DNA of 64,000 bases from Echinostoma caproni (GCA_900618425.1 UZAN01039948.1:9385-73384), one strand, 5' to 3'; shown: positions 33,785 through 45,119, counted from the stretch's first letter. Numbers and translations: made by a program. Notes: generated from the sequence alone by a model not told the origin.

Positions 33785-36195
33785 TGATAGAAAACATATT
33801 TTAAACAGCTCAACTTCGAATGACATTCATGTCAGGACCAAAAATTGGGCTGCCACTCAAAGATAGACTTCCGTTTTCAGAATATGATTTTGCGTTTGCC
33901 CTTTAATATGATCCTACGAAACAACCAATATCGCTGGCACGATGTTTGCTTGAGTTTGCGAGTTTGTGAGCACCATACGGCTTGTTTGCACACTGAAGTA
34001 GAATGATGAAGTATGGACACTATTTGTGCATACCATATAGAGTGAATGAGTTTTAGAGCGTATTCCCCTATAAGAGGATTGAACACCACATCCCAACTCC
34101 AGCCAAAATAGTGGAAACTCGCATTTATGAAATCCCTTTGTGACAAATAAAACGATTTGTGACGTCCCTGTATCAGCTATGGTCTTCCTGCTACCAAGTT
34201 TCAAAAAGCTACACATCCGGATCAGATACGAAACCGGAAATAAGAGATCGCATCTACTTGAATGGTTGTATCGCTTTGTACGACTTATCCCTCACCTCAT
34301 TTTTATCCAACTGGCATTACTTTTGATGTGTTAGCCAGAAGAGACGTGTCGCTGAAAATAGATATTGTGCGCTATTTTGTTTTCTGATCGAAATTGTGGT
34401 CTTATAAGGTTATAACCCATCATTTGTAACCCAAAGGTTGATCACGCTCCAGTGATCAGGAGCACACATCATGAATAATGTGTCATTAGCACTTTGCACA
34501 TGGGAGAAAAGTTTGTATTTAAAACCGTGTTCATAAACATTTATGATTAGTAGACTAATGAAAATAATCAACTGCGTACTCAATGTCAGTAAATGCAGTT
34601 TACCATATAATTACAATCGATGACTGCAAATAAACGTATATTCTATTTTTATGATCAGATAGTGCAGCATTCTTCAGCGAATTCCAAATAAACAGGAATA
34701 ATCAAAGTATAGTGATAAGGGATGTCCCACTTAGAAAGCAAATTTCGAGCATGTACTTTCAGGATATTAGAAGCGGTTTTCAATGTGTGAAAACTAACCT
34801 ATGCTGATGTGCCTCAAAATAAATTGTTAATAGGATCAAAATAACCAACGCCAATGACGACTAACATCTTTCTCGCCCGAGAAGAAAAATGTCAGATTTT
34901 TATGATAAAAGATATTCTCGGAATCATATCTTCACCATGCAAAAGTGTAAGATACATCGGCATGGGAACCAGTTTGTTCCAAAACAAATTTCAATTTTTA
35001 AATCTACATGTTCTTGGAAGTCACTTTAAAATAATTGGTAAACAAACAACCATAATAGATCAATTCCGTCAACGCTAAAATCAATTTTGGAAAATGATTA
35101 CAACAACGGCATTCTTTTGTACAGTAAATTCCCTTAGATGACTGCTGCATCTTACCAAAAGACGTTTACGAAAAATTTGATTTGAAAATGTAATCAACTG
35201 GGTTCCAGACAGAAAGCTAAAAGTTGACGATTCACCATATTGGTTAAAATGACTCCATTGCAATGTTAGTTTACTTTCCTCTAGGTTGGGTTTATGATAT
35301 TGCGCTCAAATTTACTTGTTGGGTCGATCAAACTCTATGCTCAAAAAGCTGCGCTTAGTAGAAAAGAAGCTTAAAACATAAATCACATAACAGTACGTAA
35401 ACTCCGGGGATTTTTCCCGCTTTCCTCTCAAGCGTTCCCTATAACGAACGTCAAATATTTTGCTTCCCCAAGTATGGCATGTTACTGCAAATCTACTACT
35501 AAAATTTATTTGGATCCCTGATGTTTTTTCATGCCATTTTTACATCTTTCGTTAAAACTGCTTATTTTGAACAAAATACGAGAGTTAATTTTGATACATT
35601 CAGAGTGCTGTGTTCTACCGGATCTAGTGATGCTCTTTGTCCATTTGAAATTCCAATGATGCTATAATGCTTACTCACGGACGGGCACAAATTCTGCCAG
35701 AGAAAATGCTCCGAAAATAGCACGCGAAACAGACATGTTTTAAGCATTACATTGATAAGACGAATGCGGAAACTTTAATCTAAAATGTTCGCATGTACTT
35801 GATTATTGTTACTTCCAAACGTGATCTTATAACATTTAACATTTTATTGATGACTGTTTTGTAATGAGATAATGTAAGTAGCACATGGAGCTGTTTTGCC
35901 GGATGTCCATACACTCGATCGATTTGCTTTGTGTAAGATTTCATCAATAATTACTAAGACTGAATTTGGCAAAGCACCAGCTAGCAATCATAGACGATCC
36001 AACCACTCGTTTCCTACTTATAACAACATGCAAACAAACAAAAAAAGAGAAGTACAAATCAAAATATTCCCCAGTTATGCATCGTTTACCAGTCCCCTTT
36101 TTAAAAGTAGGAGCGTACAAAATTCCGAAGAACTATAAGTTTTGTCCAGAAATCTACTACTCAAATTTTCTCAAACTTCTTCAATATCTGTTGAA
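33785..36195. other. No convincing gene
   Basis: Only ORFs of chance length. An acceptor (gagttaattttgatacattcag) near 35,603 opens about 20 codons in more than one phase. Confidence 0.4.
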
Positions 36196-36210
36196 TTTCA
36201 TTTTTCACAG

Positions 36211-36316
36211 TACTCTAAAGAAATCGGAAAATGAGCTGAAACAAAAGACTGAAACCTGTCTTTAATCTAATTTTATGTCTTGCTATTTTGAAATAAGGTT
36301 TTAGAAGTGAAATAAA
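36211..36316 (+). CDS. Possible small terminal exon with poly(A) signal
   Basis: Strong acceptor gttgaatttcatttttcacag; after one base, 17 codons (TLKKSENELKQKTETCL) end at TAA 36,263-36,265, and AATAAA follows at 36,311-36,316. The order acceptor, stop, poly(A) signal is right for a last exon, but the coding piece is short. Confidence 0.28.
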
Positions 36317-36332
36317 CTTAGATTTAAGTTTT

Positions 36333-36451
36333 TCAGTAATTGCAATCACGACTAGGGAAACCGAGATAACTTTGATTAAGTTTGTAGAGACGAACATTGC
36401 ATAAGAAGTGGATAAGAACGTTTATAATTTTTGAAATATTCTTATTGTTCA
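36333..36451 (-). CDS. Weak candidate exon, minus strand
   Basis: Acceptor atggttttaactgttttttcag, then two bases and 38 codons (NNKNISKIINVLIHFLCNVR..) to TGA at 36,333. No homology and no donor. It faces the plus-strand candidate at 36,211. Confidence 0.22.
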
Positions 36452-37072
36452 CTGAAAAAACAGTTAAAACCATATGTTTATTGAGATTATTCATTCGTAA
36501 ACTTCTAAAATAATATACGACCACTGGGGTACAACGTAATTCAGGCTTCACGAACAGGTCCGATATTTAAGAGATTTGTAGTTTTATAATCACCTGGTAC
36601 ACTTATTACGCCGCACGATCATCCAAAGGTGTTTAATTTTCTCAATAACGGTCGAATGAGTCAGTTTGCGGATAATCCGCTTTATTTGCACAATTCAATG
36701 TGACGGCTCCGAACAGGCTCGGACATAGAGAGCATAGTTTAGCTGCTGGTTTGGTAGATTAATCTGGGTACTCTTTAGATCACCTTAAATGATCTTTCGA
36801 CGTCCTCTATGTACCCGTGTGGATTAGCTGATCCAAAACTGAGCTAAGAATGACCTTAGGTAATTCCCTTCACAGCCAGGATGTTCTTCAATCCCACTGA
36901 GTCCATCGCGGACTGGGGCGACCATTGTAGCCGGTCGTACCGGAGCACATAAATTGAAACACCGAATTATTTGCAAATGGCAGCTTGTCTCTAAGGTTAT
37001 GAGCAATAACCTTTTGTATTAGTAGAGTACAATAAATTTGGCCGCTTCAATTTGAGTTTTATTGACTCCCAG

Positions 37073-37265
37073 ATTCCCCATCAAAGAGTTTACTCACCTC
37101 ATCTTTCTCAAAGGGAAGACTGGTAAATGGTCCTGCTTTATTGAGCCTGCACTGTGTGCTCCTATGGATTTTGCCGGACATTATTCCATGGCTAACAACG
37201 GAATATTTACTGTTTTGCGTAAAATGCGGTCTCTCAGACATGACGTAATTAGTTTGGTCAAATGA
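37073..37265 (+). CDS. Candidate exon (strand uncertain)
   Basis: Acceptor gagttttattgactcccag, one base, then 63 codons (FPIKEFTHLIFLKGKTGKWS..) to TGA. The minus strand of the same region offers an excellent donor (GATGAG|GTGAGTAA, about 37,094) closing its own frame (MSGKIHRSTQCRLNKAGPFT..). Only one can be right; base evidence does not decide. Confidence 0.3.
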
Positions 37266-37269
37266 ATAC

Positions 37270-39375
37270 ATCTCTGTAACCGCTTCTAACCCTAGTACTT
37301 TCTGAGAACCCTGAGGTTTATACCAATCTGTGATTGGAAATCGCTGTAGTTACTTGATTATGAATAATAGTGAAGAATATATGTTAAGACTTTATAAAAA
37401 GTCCCCCCCATTTGTGCCCCATTTCAATCAATACTGCAAGCATATCGAATGTGGTGGCATTATAAATTTGTACAATGCTGATGCCTTGCATATTCTCCAT
37501 TGAGAATTTTAGAAAGACAAACCATTACTTCAAGCAGCATAATAGATTCTTGGATTTTCTGTCCATCTTTGCGGTAGTTTCTCAATTTTATCACATATTC
37601 TTAGGAAATGGTACTCCTAGTTAAGTGGAAATGGTACTTATATTTAAGTGGGAATAAGTTTCGTACACCAAATGGAAATTCTTGTTTGTTCTCTGGGCAC
37701 TAAATACAGTTATTTTTGCACTCAATTAACCCCCCCCCGTAGCACCGTGACAGATATTTAAACAAATTTTACCGTTAAATAAAGAGATTGTAAATTATTT
37801 TGGTACATAAGACCATCAACAATTTAACAATCGAAAATTTTTATTTTGGGAAATATAGGCAGTTTAGTTTTGTTTGCGAATACTTTCCCGAAATCGTTGA
37901 AGCAACGGACTACGGCTTAAGAACAACTACCGCAATTCAGCTGGATATTCGCCAACACATCCTAGAAGGAAATAAACTTTGCGTTTCACATTGCACTTTC
38001 AGAACGGTGTGTTCAATTTTTTGCATTATAAACAGTCATCTATATAATGAATACCGAGGGAATTTAGCTCATTTCTTCCCAATGACTTGACCACATTACT
38101 TTGTAAGATTTTTCTTCTAATGAACTTTGTGAAGTCCCAAAGGTTTTTGCAAAAAAGAAGTTTAAATGTTTGCATAACGGGCGCTTTATAGAAGCCATCC
38201 ACCACTGGATGAATGAAAAAAAATGCATGAACACAGTGAAGAGGTAATCAGGTGTTTAGTAACTAGGCTGAACTATATGGCAGCTCTCTAGATGTGTCGT
38301 AATTTCACACTAAAACCGACTCAGACTTGTGCAGTTTACCAAGCTGAAACCGTCAATTTTCGTCCACATAAATAAAGGCGGATCCCTAGTTGTTTTGTGT
38401 TCACTACAGACTATGAATTTAGCCTAGAATAAACATAGGACAATAGGTTGTGTATACTAGAATCAGCTGGAACTGTGTAAATCCAAGGTGGAGTGCAAAA
38501 CATCCAAGAATCACCAACGGATTCAGCGGAATTTGAGTGTAGTCTGATAAACCTCGGTTTAGTGACACCTACTCCAAATGTTACTGGTGTCTTACGAAAC
38601 AGCTTTTAAAATTAATTCAGGGTGAATGAATAAAGCATAAACTGGAATTTACATTATTTGCTTACCTCAGATAGACGATTTAGTAGTATACTCGCTTGCG
38701 ATGCCTGGGAATGAGGTAACCGAATATACGTAGATGTACGCTGTATATCCAGAAAGCACGCCTGTTACTGACGAATTGTGAAAAAATAGTTTTCAACAAA
38801 ACGATTCTGTGTTATTTTCACTTTATTAGATGAACGGAAATAAATTCAGAATGATAACTGACTAGCAGTGATTGCTTAAAATGACCCCAAAAGAATTGGA
38901 ACAGCATTACAAGCGAATGTGGATCAACCTCAAGAATAGTGGTTCGGTTCAGGAATAAGAAAGTTGTATGCATCGATGTCACCATGGAAAAGACCAGTAA
39001 AAACTTGGTTAATATTTCGTTGGTAACCGGTACAGCTTGAATGGAATAACACGCAACTGTTTGCTTGACCGAAATTGTTCGACCTTTCTTTTTCGACAAA
39101 TATATTTCCGTCTAATATATATTAACAGGCGTTAAATCTCATAATATTGTTTCAATCCAAGGTGAGTAGCTCAAAATAACCCAAACAAGATATGAACTTA
39201 AACGTCACCTGAGGATTTACTTGAAATAAACGTGACTGTTTCCAAGTATGAAACTCTGTGTTTTGTGTTGCAATTTACGTGATCGGCTCAAGACAAATCA
39301 GTTTGCAAAAATCATTTTTCATTTATCACTTCGGCTGCATCTACGGAAAGACCAGTTTGGCAATCTGTTTTAAAT
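37270..39375. other. No convincing gene; C-tract at 37,730-37,738
   Basis: A minus acceptor (gcaaagtttatttccttctag, about 37,970) opens 14 codons DVLANIQLNCGSCS in phase 0. Otherwise only chance-length ORFs and a nine-base C run are seen. Confidence 0.35.
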
Positions 39376-39381
39376 TACCGA

Positions 39382-39536
39382 TCAAAAATGCGCAACTATT
39401 AAAGTGCACATGAAACAACAGGGTGTGTCAACTCTGTGCTGAGATTTAGGTCTTGAACTAACTATCATGAATTGAAACAAATCAAATCGTCTCTTGGTTT
39501 GAAGTTCGCCCCCTTGAGCACCTCCACATTCGAACG
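39382..39536 (-). CDS. Candidate terminal exon, unknown protein
   Basis: Minus-strand acceptor gttgttttattttctgtccatcag; two bases then 50 open codons to TGA: FECGGAQGGELQTKRRFDLF, then QFMIVSSRPKSQHRVDTPCC and a short tail. The other two phases close at 17-23 codons. Reads as protein (Gly-rich start, basic, three Cys). Unrecognised. Confidence 0.35.
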
Positions 39537-39699
39537 CTGATGGACAGAAAATAAAACAACAGTTAGTTCTCCGTAACCGTTAGCAAAGAAAATTGTATGA
39601 ATATGTGATTATGTTCTTTTAAAAGGCAAGTGTATATTCCGACCCAGGAAATGTTAAGTATATTGTTTCAAGTCATCAAGCACTATTTATTACTTCTAG

Positions 39700-39837
39700 G
39701 CCGATGCTAGTCAAACATGCCTGCAGGAGAATTTATTATCCACAGATCGTAACAAGACATAATCGTTTTCTGCTAAAGAAAAGTTTTCAACTTACATCTT
39801 TCGCTGAAATGCTAATTCACGTATTTTTGGCTTCTGG
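39700..39837 (+). CDS. Exon 1 (as seen) of a putative membrane protein gene
   Basis: Acceptor cactatttattacttctag and donor CTTCTGG|GTAAGGCA bound 138 bases open in phase 2/2: PMLVKHACRRIYYPQIVTRH, then NRFLLKKSFQLTSFAEMLIH and VFLASG. It splices in frame over a 71-nt intron to 39,909. The hydrophobic segment begins here (SFAEMLIHVFLASG) and continues across the junction. The true first exon was not found. Family not recognised. Confidence 0.55.
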
Positions 39838-39908
39838 GTAAGGCATTGTAATATAGATAACAACATACTTACATAAACAGACATTTGTATACTTTACGTA
39901 TTTAACAG
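39838..39908 (+). other. 71-nt intron
   Basis: Begins GTAAGGCATT and ends cgtatttaacag. Both flanking frames agree in phase (2), and both are long and protein-like, which makes this the best-supported intron outside the PDZRN-like gene. Confidence 0.5.
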
Positions 39909-40254
39909 CATTATGTTAAGCGCCTGCGTGGATCTGATGATCTTAAGGTATATGAAGAGAAAATATCGAACTGCTGTGAAATGCGTTTACATCGGAGTAA
40001 ATTATTTTAACTCTGGGAATATAATGCTGAAGAAATTTGAAAATGCCTTAGTCTCCATTACCAGGACAGAATTTATCAATCTCTCGGATGAAAATGAAAT
40101 ACTGAAACCTTGTTGTTTTGGTGGACAATTGACAATTGATGATTGCCCACGATTTAGTAATTCAATCATCAAAAGCGTATGTGAGATCCAAGGGAAAGAA
40201 ACGATCCAATGTGACAGGGTAACAGATTTTGTTGTATTCTCGCTGCTTAGCTGA
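39909..40254 (+). CDS. Exon 2 of the putative membrane protein gene
   Basis: After the 71-nt intron, one base and 114 codons are open to TGA at 40,252-40,254. The first residues (IMLSACVDLMILRYMKRKYR) complete a hydrophobic segment spanning the splice junction. The rest is soluble-looking, with four Cys in EILKPCCFGGQLTIDDCPRF and a later SVCEIQGKETIQCD. A donor at 40,215 (GACAGG|GTAACAG) with an acceptor at 40,245 (ctcgctgcttag) would define a 32-nt intron and swap the tail VTDFVVFSLLS for LTADINDACGKFNSRNIFDQ.. ending at about 40,366. I could not name a family. Confidence 0.52.
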
Positions 40255-40431
40255 CAGCTGATATAAACGATGCATGCGGGAAATTTAATTCCAGAAATAT
40301 TTTCGATCAAGTCACAAAACGGACAAAATCACTGGAATGCAAAAAACACCACGTCAGGGACTTCTAACAATGTCCTTTTCGCAACCCCAATAAAGCATTT
40401 AGTACCGCTTCTCGGCTGCCCTTTGCTTCAG

Positions 40432-40539
40432 TTACACGTACACATTGCGTGTACATTGGATTTAGACAGCAAATCTGTACTATTTTGCGTCTTTGTCGAA
40501 GTTCAGGAAATTGCCAGATCAGAAGTGTCTCTGTATTAG
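40432..40539 (+). CDS. Possible further exon of the same gene
   Basis: Strong acceptor gcttctcggctgccctttgcttcag. In phase 0, 35 codons LHVHIACTLDLDSKSVLFCV.. run to TAG; in another phase 41 codons are open (THCVYIGFRQQICTILRLCR..). Position and strand fit the 39.7-kb gene but the frame is undecided. Confidence 0.27.
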   Translation, partial: LHVHIACTLDLDSKSVLFCVFVEVQEIARSEVSLY

Positions 40540-41030
40540 AAAACATCTATGCCCACTGAAAACATAGGACTCAACCGTGGAAATAACGCAAGTGCTCAAA
40601 TAATGAGGAATGTGTATGGCCTTCCTAATTTGCTAAAAACGTGTTACAGAGAAATCGCGAGGTAAATATCAGATTTCTTCACACTGTTGTTGTCATTTTT
40701 TATCAAACATTAGGATTCGCTGCCAACAAAACATGTTCAATCGGTCTTCAATCTGCACTGAATAACGAGCCGTGATTCTATGTATCCGGTTCTAAATTAA
40801 AAAGAGAACACAGATTAATAGAAACTAACTACTTTTTTTATTAATAAGCAAAGGCAAAGCACAAGGTTTGGTTTCCTGATATCACCTCGGTTAGTTATCG
40901 AAATCTTTTCACGGAATCAATAGAAAAAGTATCTTAAATCTTGTCCAGTCTAAAATAAAATTATATACTGATGAGGCGGTATGAAGAATAATATCGATTC
41001 AAATGATGCTCCTGTTGTCCTCGATTTCAG

Positions 41031-41171
41031 CTATGGGAATCAAAGAAAAGCCGCAAACATAAAATTATTCTTTGTATAAAACTAAAAGTGCACGGGCTTC
41101 CACAATATTCCGCTGAGAAGCCAAAACAAATGCATCCATTAGGGCCAGATTTCAAAAGAGTGACAAGTTAA
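41031..41171 (+). CDS. Candidate last exon with poly(A) signal
   Basis: A very good acceptor (tgctcctgttgtcctcgatttcag) opens 46 codons in phase 0: LWESKKSRKHKIILCIKLKV then HGLPQYSAEKPKQMHPLGPD.., stop TAA at 41,169-41,171. AATAAA lies 34 bases later at 41,205-41,210, which suits a terminal exon. It may end the plus-strand gene that starts before 39,700. Lys-rich; no domain recognised. Confidence 0.42.
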   Translation, partial: LWESKKSRKHKIILCIKLKVHGLPQYSAEKPKQMHPLGPDFKRVTS

Positions 41172-41573
41172 AATAACACAACTGACAAATGAAGTATTTG
41201 AAATAATAAACACCTAATACGCCTTAAAAATAAAAACTGAGGGGTTGAATGCTACTCCAATTGAACATACAAACGTAGAGACAAATATATCATGAACGAA
41301 AAACTTCTTATAGAAACTGAACACAAAAACACATTTATGAACTCCTGTAACACCGGGTTTTGCGGAAGACATCAAGCTTTGCTAACAGCTTAGGTTTGCC
41401 CATAAACCTATTTTCTCTTCCTACTCTACTGCTCTCCGTAAAACCAGCACATAAATGTAGAAAAGAAGTTTGAAAATATTTGCCAGTCACCATATAAGTT
41501 AGTTCGAGAAACCTGGGTGTGATTAATATAAATTCGCTTTTTATTGCAGAGATCAAGCGGCGATATACTTACC

Positions 41574-41688
41574 TAATGACACGTTGTGCAAGCGGTTTTT
41601 ACACAGTTCAATAAACGTTCAGCGAAAGCATATCGTGTCACTAAAAATAAAATGTGGTCACGTTTGCTGACAATAAATATCGCTTCCG
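41574..41688 (-). CDS. Candidate exon, minus strand
   Basis: Acceptor aaacaattttctatcag; in phase 0 the frame reads LSEAIFIVSKRDHILFLVTR then YAFAERLLNCVKTACTTCH and a TAG that abuts a strong donor (CATTAG|GTAAGTATA, about 41,571). A second strong acceptor inside (cacattttatttttag) is an alternative. The plus strand here has its own acceptor (cgctttttattgcag at 41,541), so strand is unsure. Confidence 0.3.
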
Positions 41689-42031
41689 ATAACTGATAGA
41701 AAATTGTTTAGCTTATCTTGATTTATAATCTGCTCTCCTACATTTCTAACTTGACTGGATTTGAAAAGCCGGAAAACAAGCGGCACCAGATTAATCTGCT
41801 TTTCTTCTGTCTTTATTGCTGGTGAGTCTTTATGATGATAAATATTTCTAAATTCATATGCTTGAACGAAAAACATTTCTCATTGATTCTTGTCATAAAT
41901 TACTTATTTATGTCGCAATAATTACATTTTTCTTTCTAGTCTATTGTGCTTGGTAAATGTATTTCAGTAATGAGGCTCCTTCAGATTATGTAACAACGTT
42001 ATGCAAAATTATTGAATGATATCACATGCGT

Positions 42032-42059
42032 AATTGGTTGGTTTATCAACCAACCAATT
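42032..42059. repeat. Perfect hairpin, 12-bp arms, 4-base loop
   Basis: AATTGGTTGGTT, TATC, AACCAACCAATT. It lies about 140 bases upstream of the Penelope-like coding remnant and may mark its 5' boundary or be an independent small palindrome. Confidence 0.75.
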
Positions 42060-42179
42060 GGATCGAGTATCGAATGATACCTGAGATTTCTGAATAGCAA
42101 GGTGTTCATCCTAAATCAAATAACATTCATCTGAAACGAACCGAGCGCCGGAATTACCACATACTCATTCCCATACACC

Positions 42180-42870
42180 CATTTATTGGCGGTATAACAC
42201 ACACACAAACCATAAAATGTTGCTTCGAATAGTAAAAAATAATTTAGAGAAAAGAAAATCATTCAACAAAATGTTTCCGTGCAAAGAAAGCTCCTTACTA
42301 AACACCGAGGTTAAAAATAGATCCGTGTTCATTTCATTGCCGTTCAAAGGATACACATCAGCTGAGATAATACAAAGAAAATTATCCGACGCAATCAATA
42401 AGACATTCTATGTAGCCAAGCTTCGTGTGTTCTTCTATTCCAAGCCAATTGTGTTAAGAACTAATAAAGGTTTCAAGCTCCGCGGTCCCATTCTGTGTAT
42501 ACTCATTTACTTGTTCCTGTGGAACAAGGTATATAGGTTTCACGGTCAAGCGACTGCCTCAGCGGATTTGTGAACACCACCCTGCGGGGCTGAACACCGA
42601 AAACGATTAAGTCAATCACCAGTGCAGTGGTTCACACCTAATTGAAACAAATCGCACTCTGGACGTGTCCGAGGCTTTCCGCCCCCTGTATATAGTTCAT
42701 GGGCGATTATCAATGCAGATTCGCTATCAGCTGCTGGTCACATCAGAAGCGGTGGGCATTCTTCTGCACAACCACCCTGTGTGTGTCAAAATCAATTTGT
42801 GCAAGCGATAAAGCTTCCCTGGCACACCCCAAAAAACATCACATCACGAGTGATCTAGATGATCGGATGA
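42180..42870 (+). mobile_element. Penelope-like element 3' end with GIY-YIG domain
   Basis: In one frame 42,217-42,480 reads VFISLPFKGYTSAEIIQRKL then SDAINKTFYVAKLRVFF, the conserved linker between reverse transcriptase and endonuclease of Penelope-like elements. After a frameshift near 42,490 comes the GIY-YIG endonuclease start CVYSFTCSCGTRYIGFTVKR then LPQRICEHHPAGLN. Further on, PPCVCQNQFVQAIKLPWHTP matches the usual C-terminal end. Stops and frameshifts mean it is dead. The reverse transcriptase is missing upstream. Such elements are common in flatworms. Confidence 0.85.
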
Positions 42871-43580
42871 GTGAACAAACAAATATGTGATCGTGGTAAA
42901 TCCGATTTCCGGTCTCATGATCAAATCGCTTCTCCTAATCTATGATTATATCTTATTTTCCCAAGACCATTTTATTCCCACGTAGTGATATCCTTTGTGA
43001 TACATTGACGTGAATACGAATTTCTGAAAACAAGCAGAGTAGCCTAATGGCCACTCTGTTGTTTTGTTTGAAATGTGTTCTCCTGGAGTATTTCGAGAAA
43101 TGTAAATCTGATTCATGCAAATGACTCTTCGTGTAAACTTGCGTTAAAAGGAAATCGTTCTGGGTTTCAATGGATTCGTTGCCCCTGATTAAAAATTGAT
43201 TTATTTTAACTCATCTGACAGCATCATCAAATGACCAACACATTTTCAACTAAAATAAATCGCCTAGATTTTATTCGAAATCTTAGATAGCAGCACCATC
43301 AATACCCCGATTTGGCTAATATGTAATCATTCAAGATTCATAATACGTATCCAACAGCAAATGTTTTGAAATGGTCATTTTCATTTGTTTCCGTAATAAA
43401 TCTGCAAAACAGTTGGGTATCTTCTTTCTAGCCTGTTTTTACAATATACTTAATTGGAACTAACTTCTCAGTTATACCATGAGATCAGGAAAGTGGGCCA
43501 CTAATTACCTAGGTAATTGTTCATATAATGATGTAAATGGATTTGCTACTAAAAACAATATCCCAATTCATTTGTTTTAG

Positions 43581-43739
43581 GAGGATTATTATTTACATGC
43601 CGATGTAAATCTCGAGCTTTTGTTTTCAATCATCATTCATACCTGGCGTTTGGATAAATTCACACAAAACCCTTTACGGACCACCTACTTATTGGACCTA
43701 TGTGCGCTGCATGTGACATCAGCATTCTGGATCGGTTGA
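43581..43739 (+). CDS. Candidate plus-strand exon opposite 43,660-43,794
   Basis: Strong acceptor atcccaattcatttgttttag; phase 0 is open for 52 codons: EDYYLHADVNLELLFSIIIH, then TWRLDKFTQNPLRTTYLLDL and so on to TGA at 43,737. It overlaps a minus-strand candidate that is equally open, so at least one is an artefact of the other's codon pattern. Confidence 0.27.
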   Translation, partial: EDYYLHADVNLELLFSIIIHTWRLDKFTQNPLRTTYLLDLCALHVTSAFWIG

Positions 43740-43794
43740 GTAAATCTTCAAATTCAACCACTATTTGCAAAAGTGTCCTTCTGTTGTATAATCT
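43660..43794 (-). CDS. Candidate alternative last exon near the PDZRN-like gene
   Basis: Minus-strand acceptor ttattaatcctgtttcttcaacag, then 44 codons in phase 0: RLYNRRTLLQIVVEFEDLLN, RSRMLMSHAAHIGPISRWSV, KGFV, stop. A donor inside the upstream terminal exon (CTGTCT|GTAACA, phase 0, about 43,928) could splice to it, replacing the SVTTL tail. It could equally be an unrelated exon or chance. Confidence 0.33.
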   Translation of the reverse strand, partial: RLYNRRTLLQIVVEFEDLLNRSRMLMSHAAHIGPISRWSVKGFV

Positions 43795-43912
43795 CTGTTG
43801 AAGAAACAGGATTAATAAAGGAATGCACATTGGTTGGAAAATCATTCGAGAACGCCTAGCAAAGAATAATAAATGAGAAGGATTTATCTTTATCAAGCCA
43901 AAATACCTCAAG

Positions 43913-44201
43913 TTACAGAGTTGTTACAGACAGTAATGTATCCGTCAGATCATCTAACACGAGTGGAGGGATCAAAACCTTTCGGGAGCGAAAACTGCTG
44001 GATTTTGAAGACAGTCTTGATAAGTTATGGAATTTGTGTCCATGGGTCTCTTCTACAACGGGTTCCGAGGGAAATTGTTTACTTGTGGTCCCAGTGGTTG
44101 GCTCATTTTGTAGAGAATGTGCACGATCTTCTGTCTCCCGGTGTGCAATTGATATGTTGTCTTGTCTCCCGGTTACATGACTTTGTGGGGATGAGTCCAC
44201 G
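43913..44201 (-). CDS. PDZRN3/4-like gene, last coding exon
   Basis: Strong acceptor atatttgttatttttcag, one base, then 95 codons to TAA at 43,913-43,915. It is a polar Ser/Thr-rich tail (SSPQSHVTGRQDN.., LSRLSSKSSSFRSRK) ending LTDTLLSVTTL. Vertebrate PDZRN3 and PDZRN4 end in FLSVTTV, a class I PDZ-binding motif; here -TTL fits the same class. Phase 2 matches the 45,120 donor. The conserved basic stretch that follows DGTRYITKR in vertebrates (PVRDRLL..) was not found between the two exons and may be lost or lie in an unseen exon. Confidence 0.68.
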
Positions 44202-44209
44202 CTGAAAAA

Positions 44210-45115
44210 TAACAAATATGTTTGTCATACATTTGTAAACGTATCCCTCAATTGACCTCATCGGTCGTAATTAACGGCAAGTAGCACGGTAACATATTAC
44301 TTGAATCTCTTTTGGGTCAAACCTGTGCTTCGGACCTCAATGTTGTAGGTAAAACTCACAACGGAATAAAGATATCTTAATTACAGTAGATTAGTCACTG
44401 ACAAATAACCACAACTGCGTACTACCTCAGAGAACATGATATATTATAACCAACTCTTTAGTCACGAATAAATCCAAATCCATCAAAGCTTAAGACCTTA
44501 GTCTAAATGGAATGATTCTGAAACAGTCAAATAACGGAGTCCTCATAAATGCACTCTGAAAGTAGGCTTCAAAACTGCTTGAGCATTAAACCTTCGCATG
44601 CAAACCTTTCCATTGTTCAACTCAATCAATTCCAATTTAGTCAACTAGAGGCAAAATGAGCTTTACACACTCGGGAGGAAGGTAAAATGTCAGCGATTTG
44701 CACGAAGATACAGCGGAGTTAAAAGAAGAAGAAACGCAACGGAGTGCAAAAAAACGCAAAGAAAACATGAATACAGTAGATTAGAAGACGATATTATCAT
44801 TGATAAAACCTAACCCGTCATATTTAATACCAGATCTGTCGCAGCTGATAGAAATATTGATGTATTTTCTTGAGAAATCCCTGTACTTATCATAACAGAG
44901 GGCAAAGTGAATGCACCGGGAATGAAATAAACAAGTGTTCATTTAAGACGATGAATGATGACAAGTTTATGTGATTCACCAAAGCGTGACAAGGAACCCA
45001 CCCTGATTACTTTATGACAGATAACATAACAGTTACAGATATAGTTACGCACGTAATTGACAGAGTTTGGTAAACCAATGCGACTTAACAGGTTGCAATC
45101 GATACCCCATTTTAT
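44210..45115 (-). other. Putative intron of the PDZRN-like gene
   Basis: From GTAAATAA at 45,119 to the acceptor at 44,202. A minus-strand acceptor inside (cattttgcctctag) opens 33 codons in phase 0 (LTKLELIELNNGKVCMRRFN..), which does not match the phase 2 of the flanking exons. A purine-rich plus-strand tract at 44,714-44,767 codes Lys/Glu repeats by composition only. Confidence 0.4.
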
Positions 45116-45119
45116 TTAC

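Noticed and set aside
33684..33866. ORF beginning MGLVAQLVERARTRRR
   Set aside because: Typical false translation of tRNA-like DNA.
43873..44205. 110-residue plus-strand ORF
   Set aside because: Mirror frame of the PDZRN-like last exon on the minus strand.
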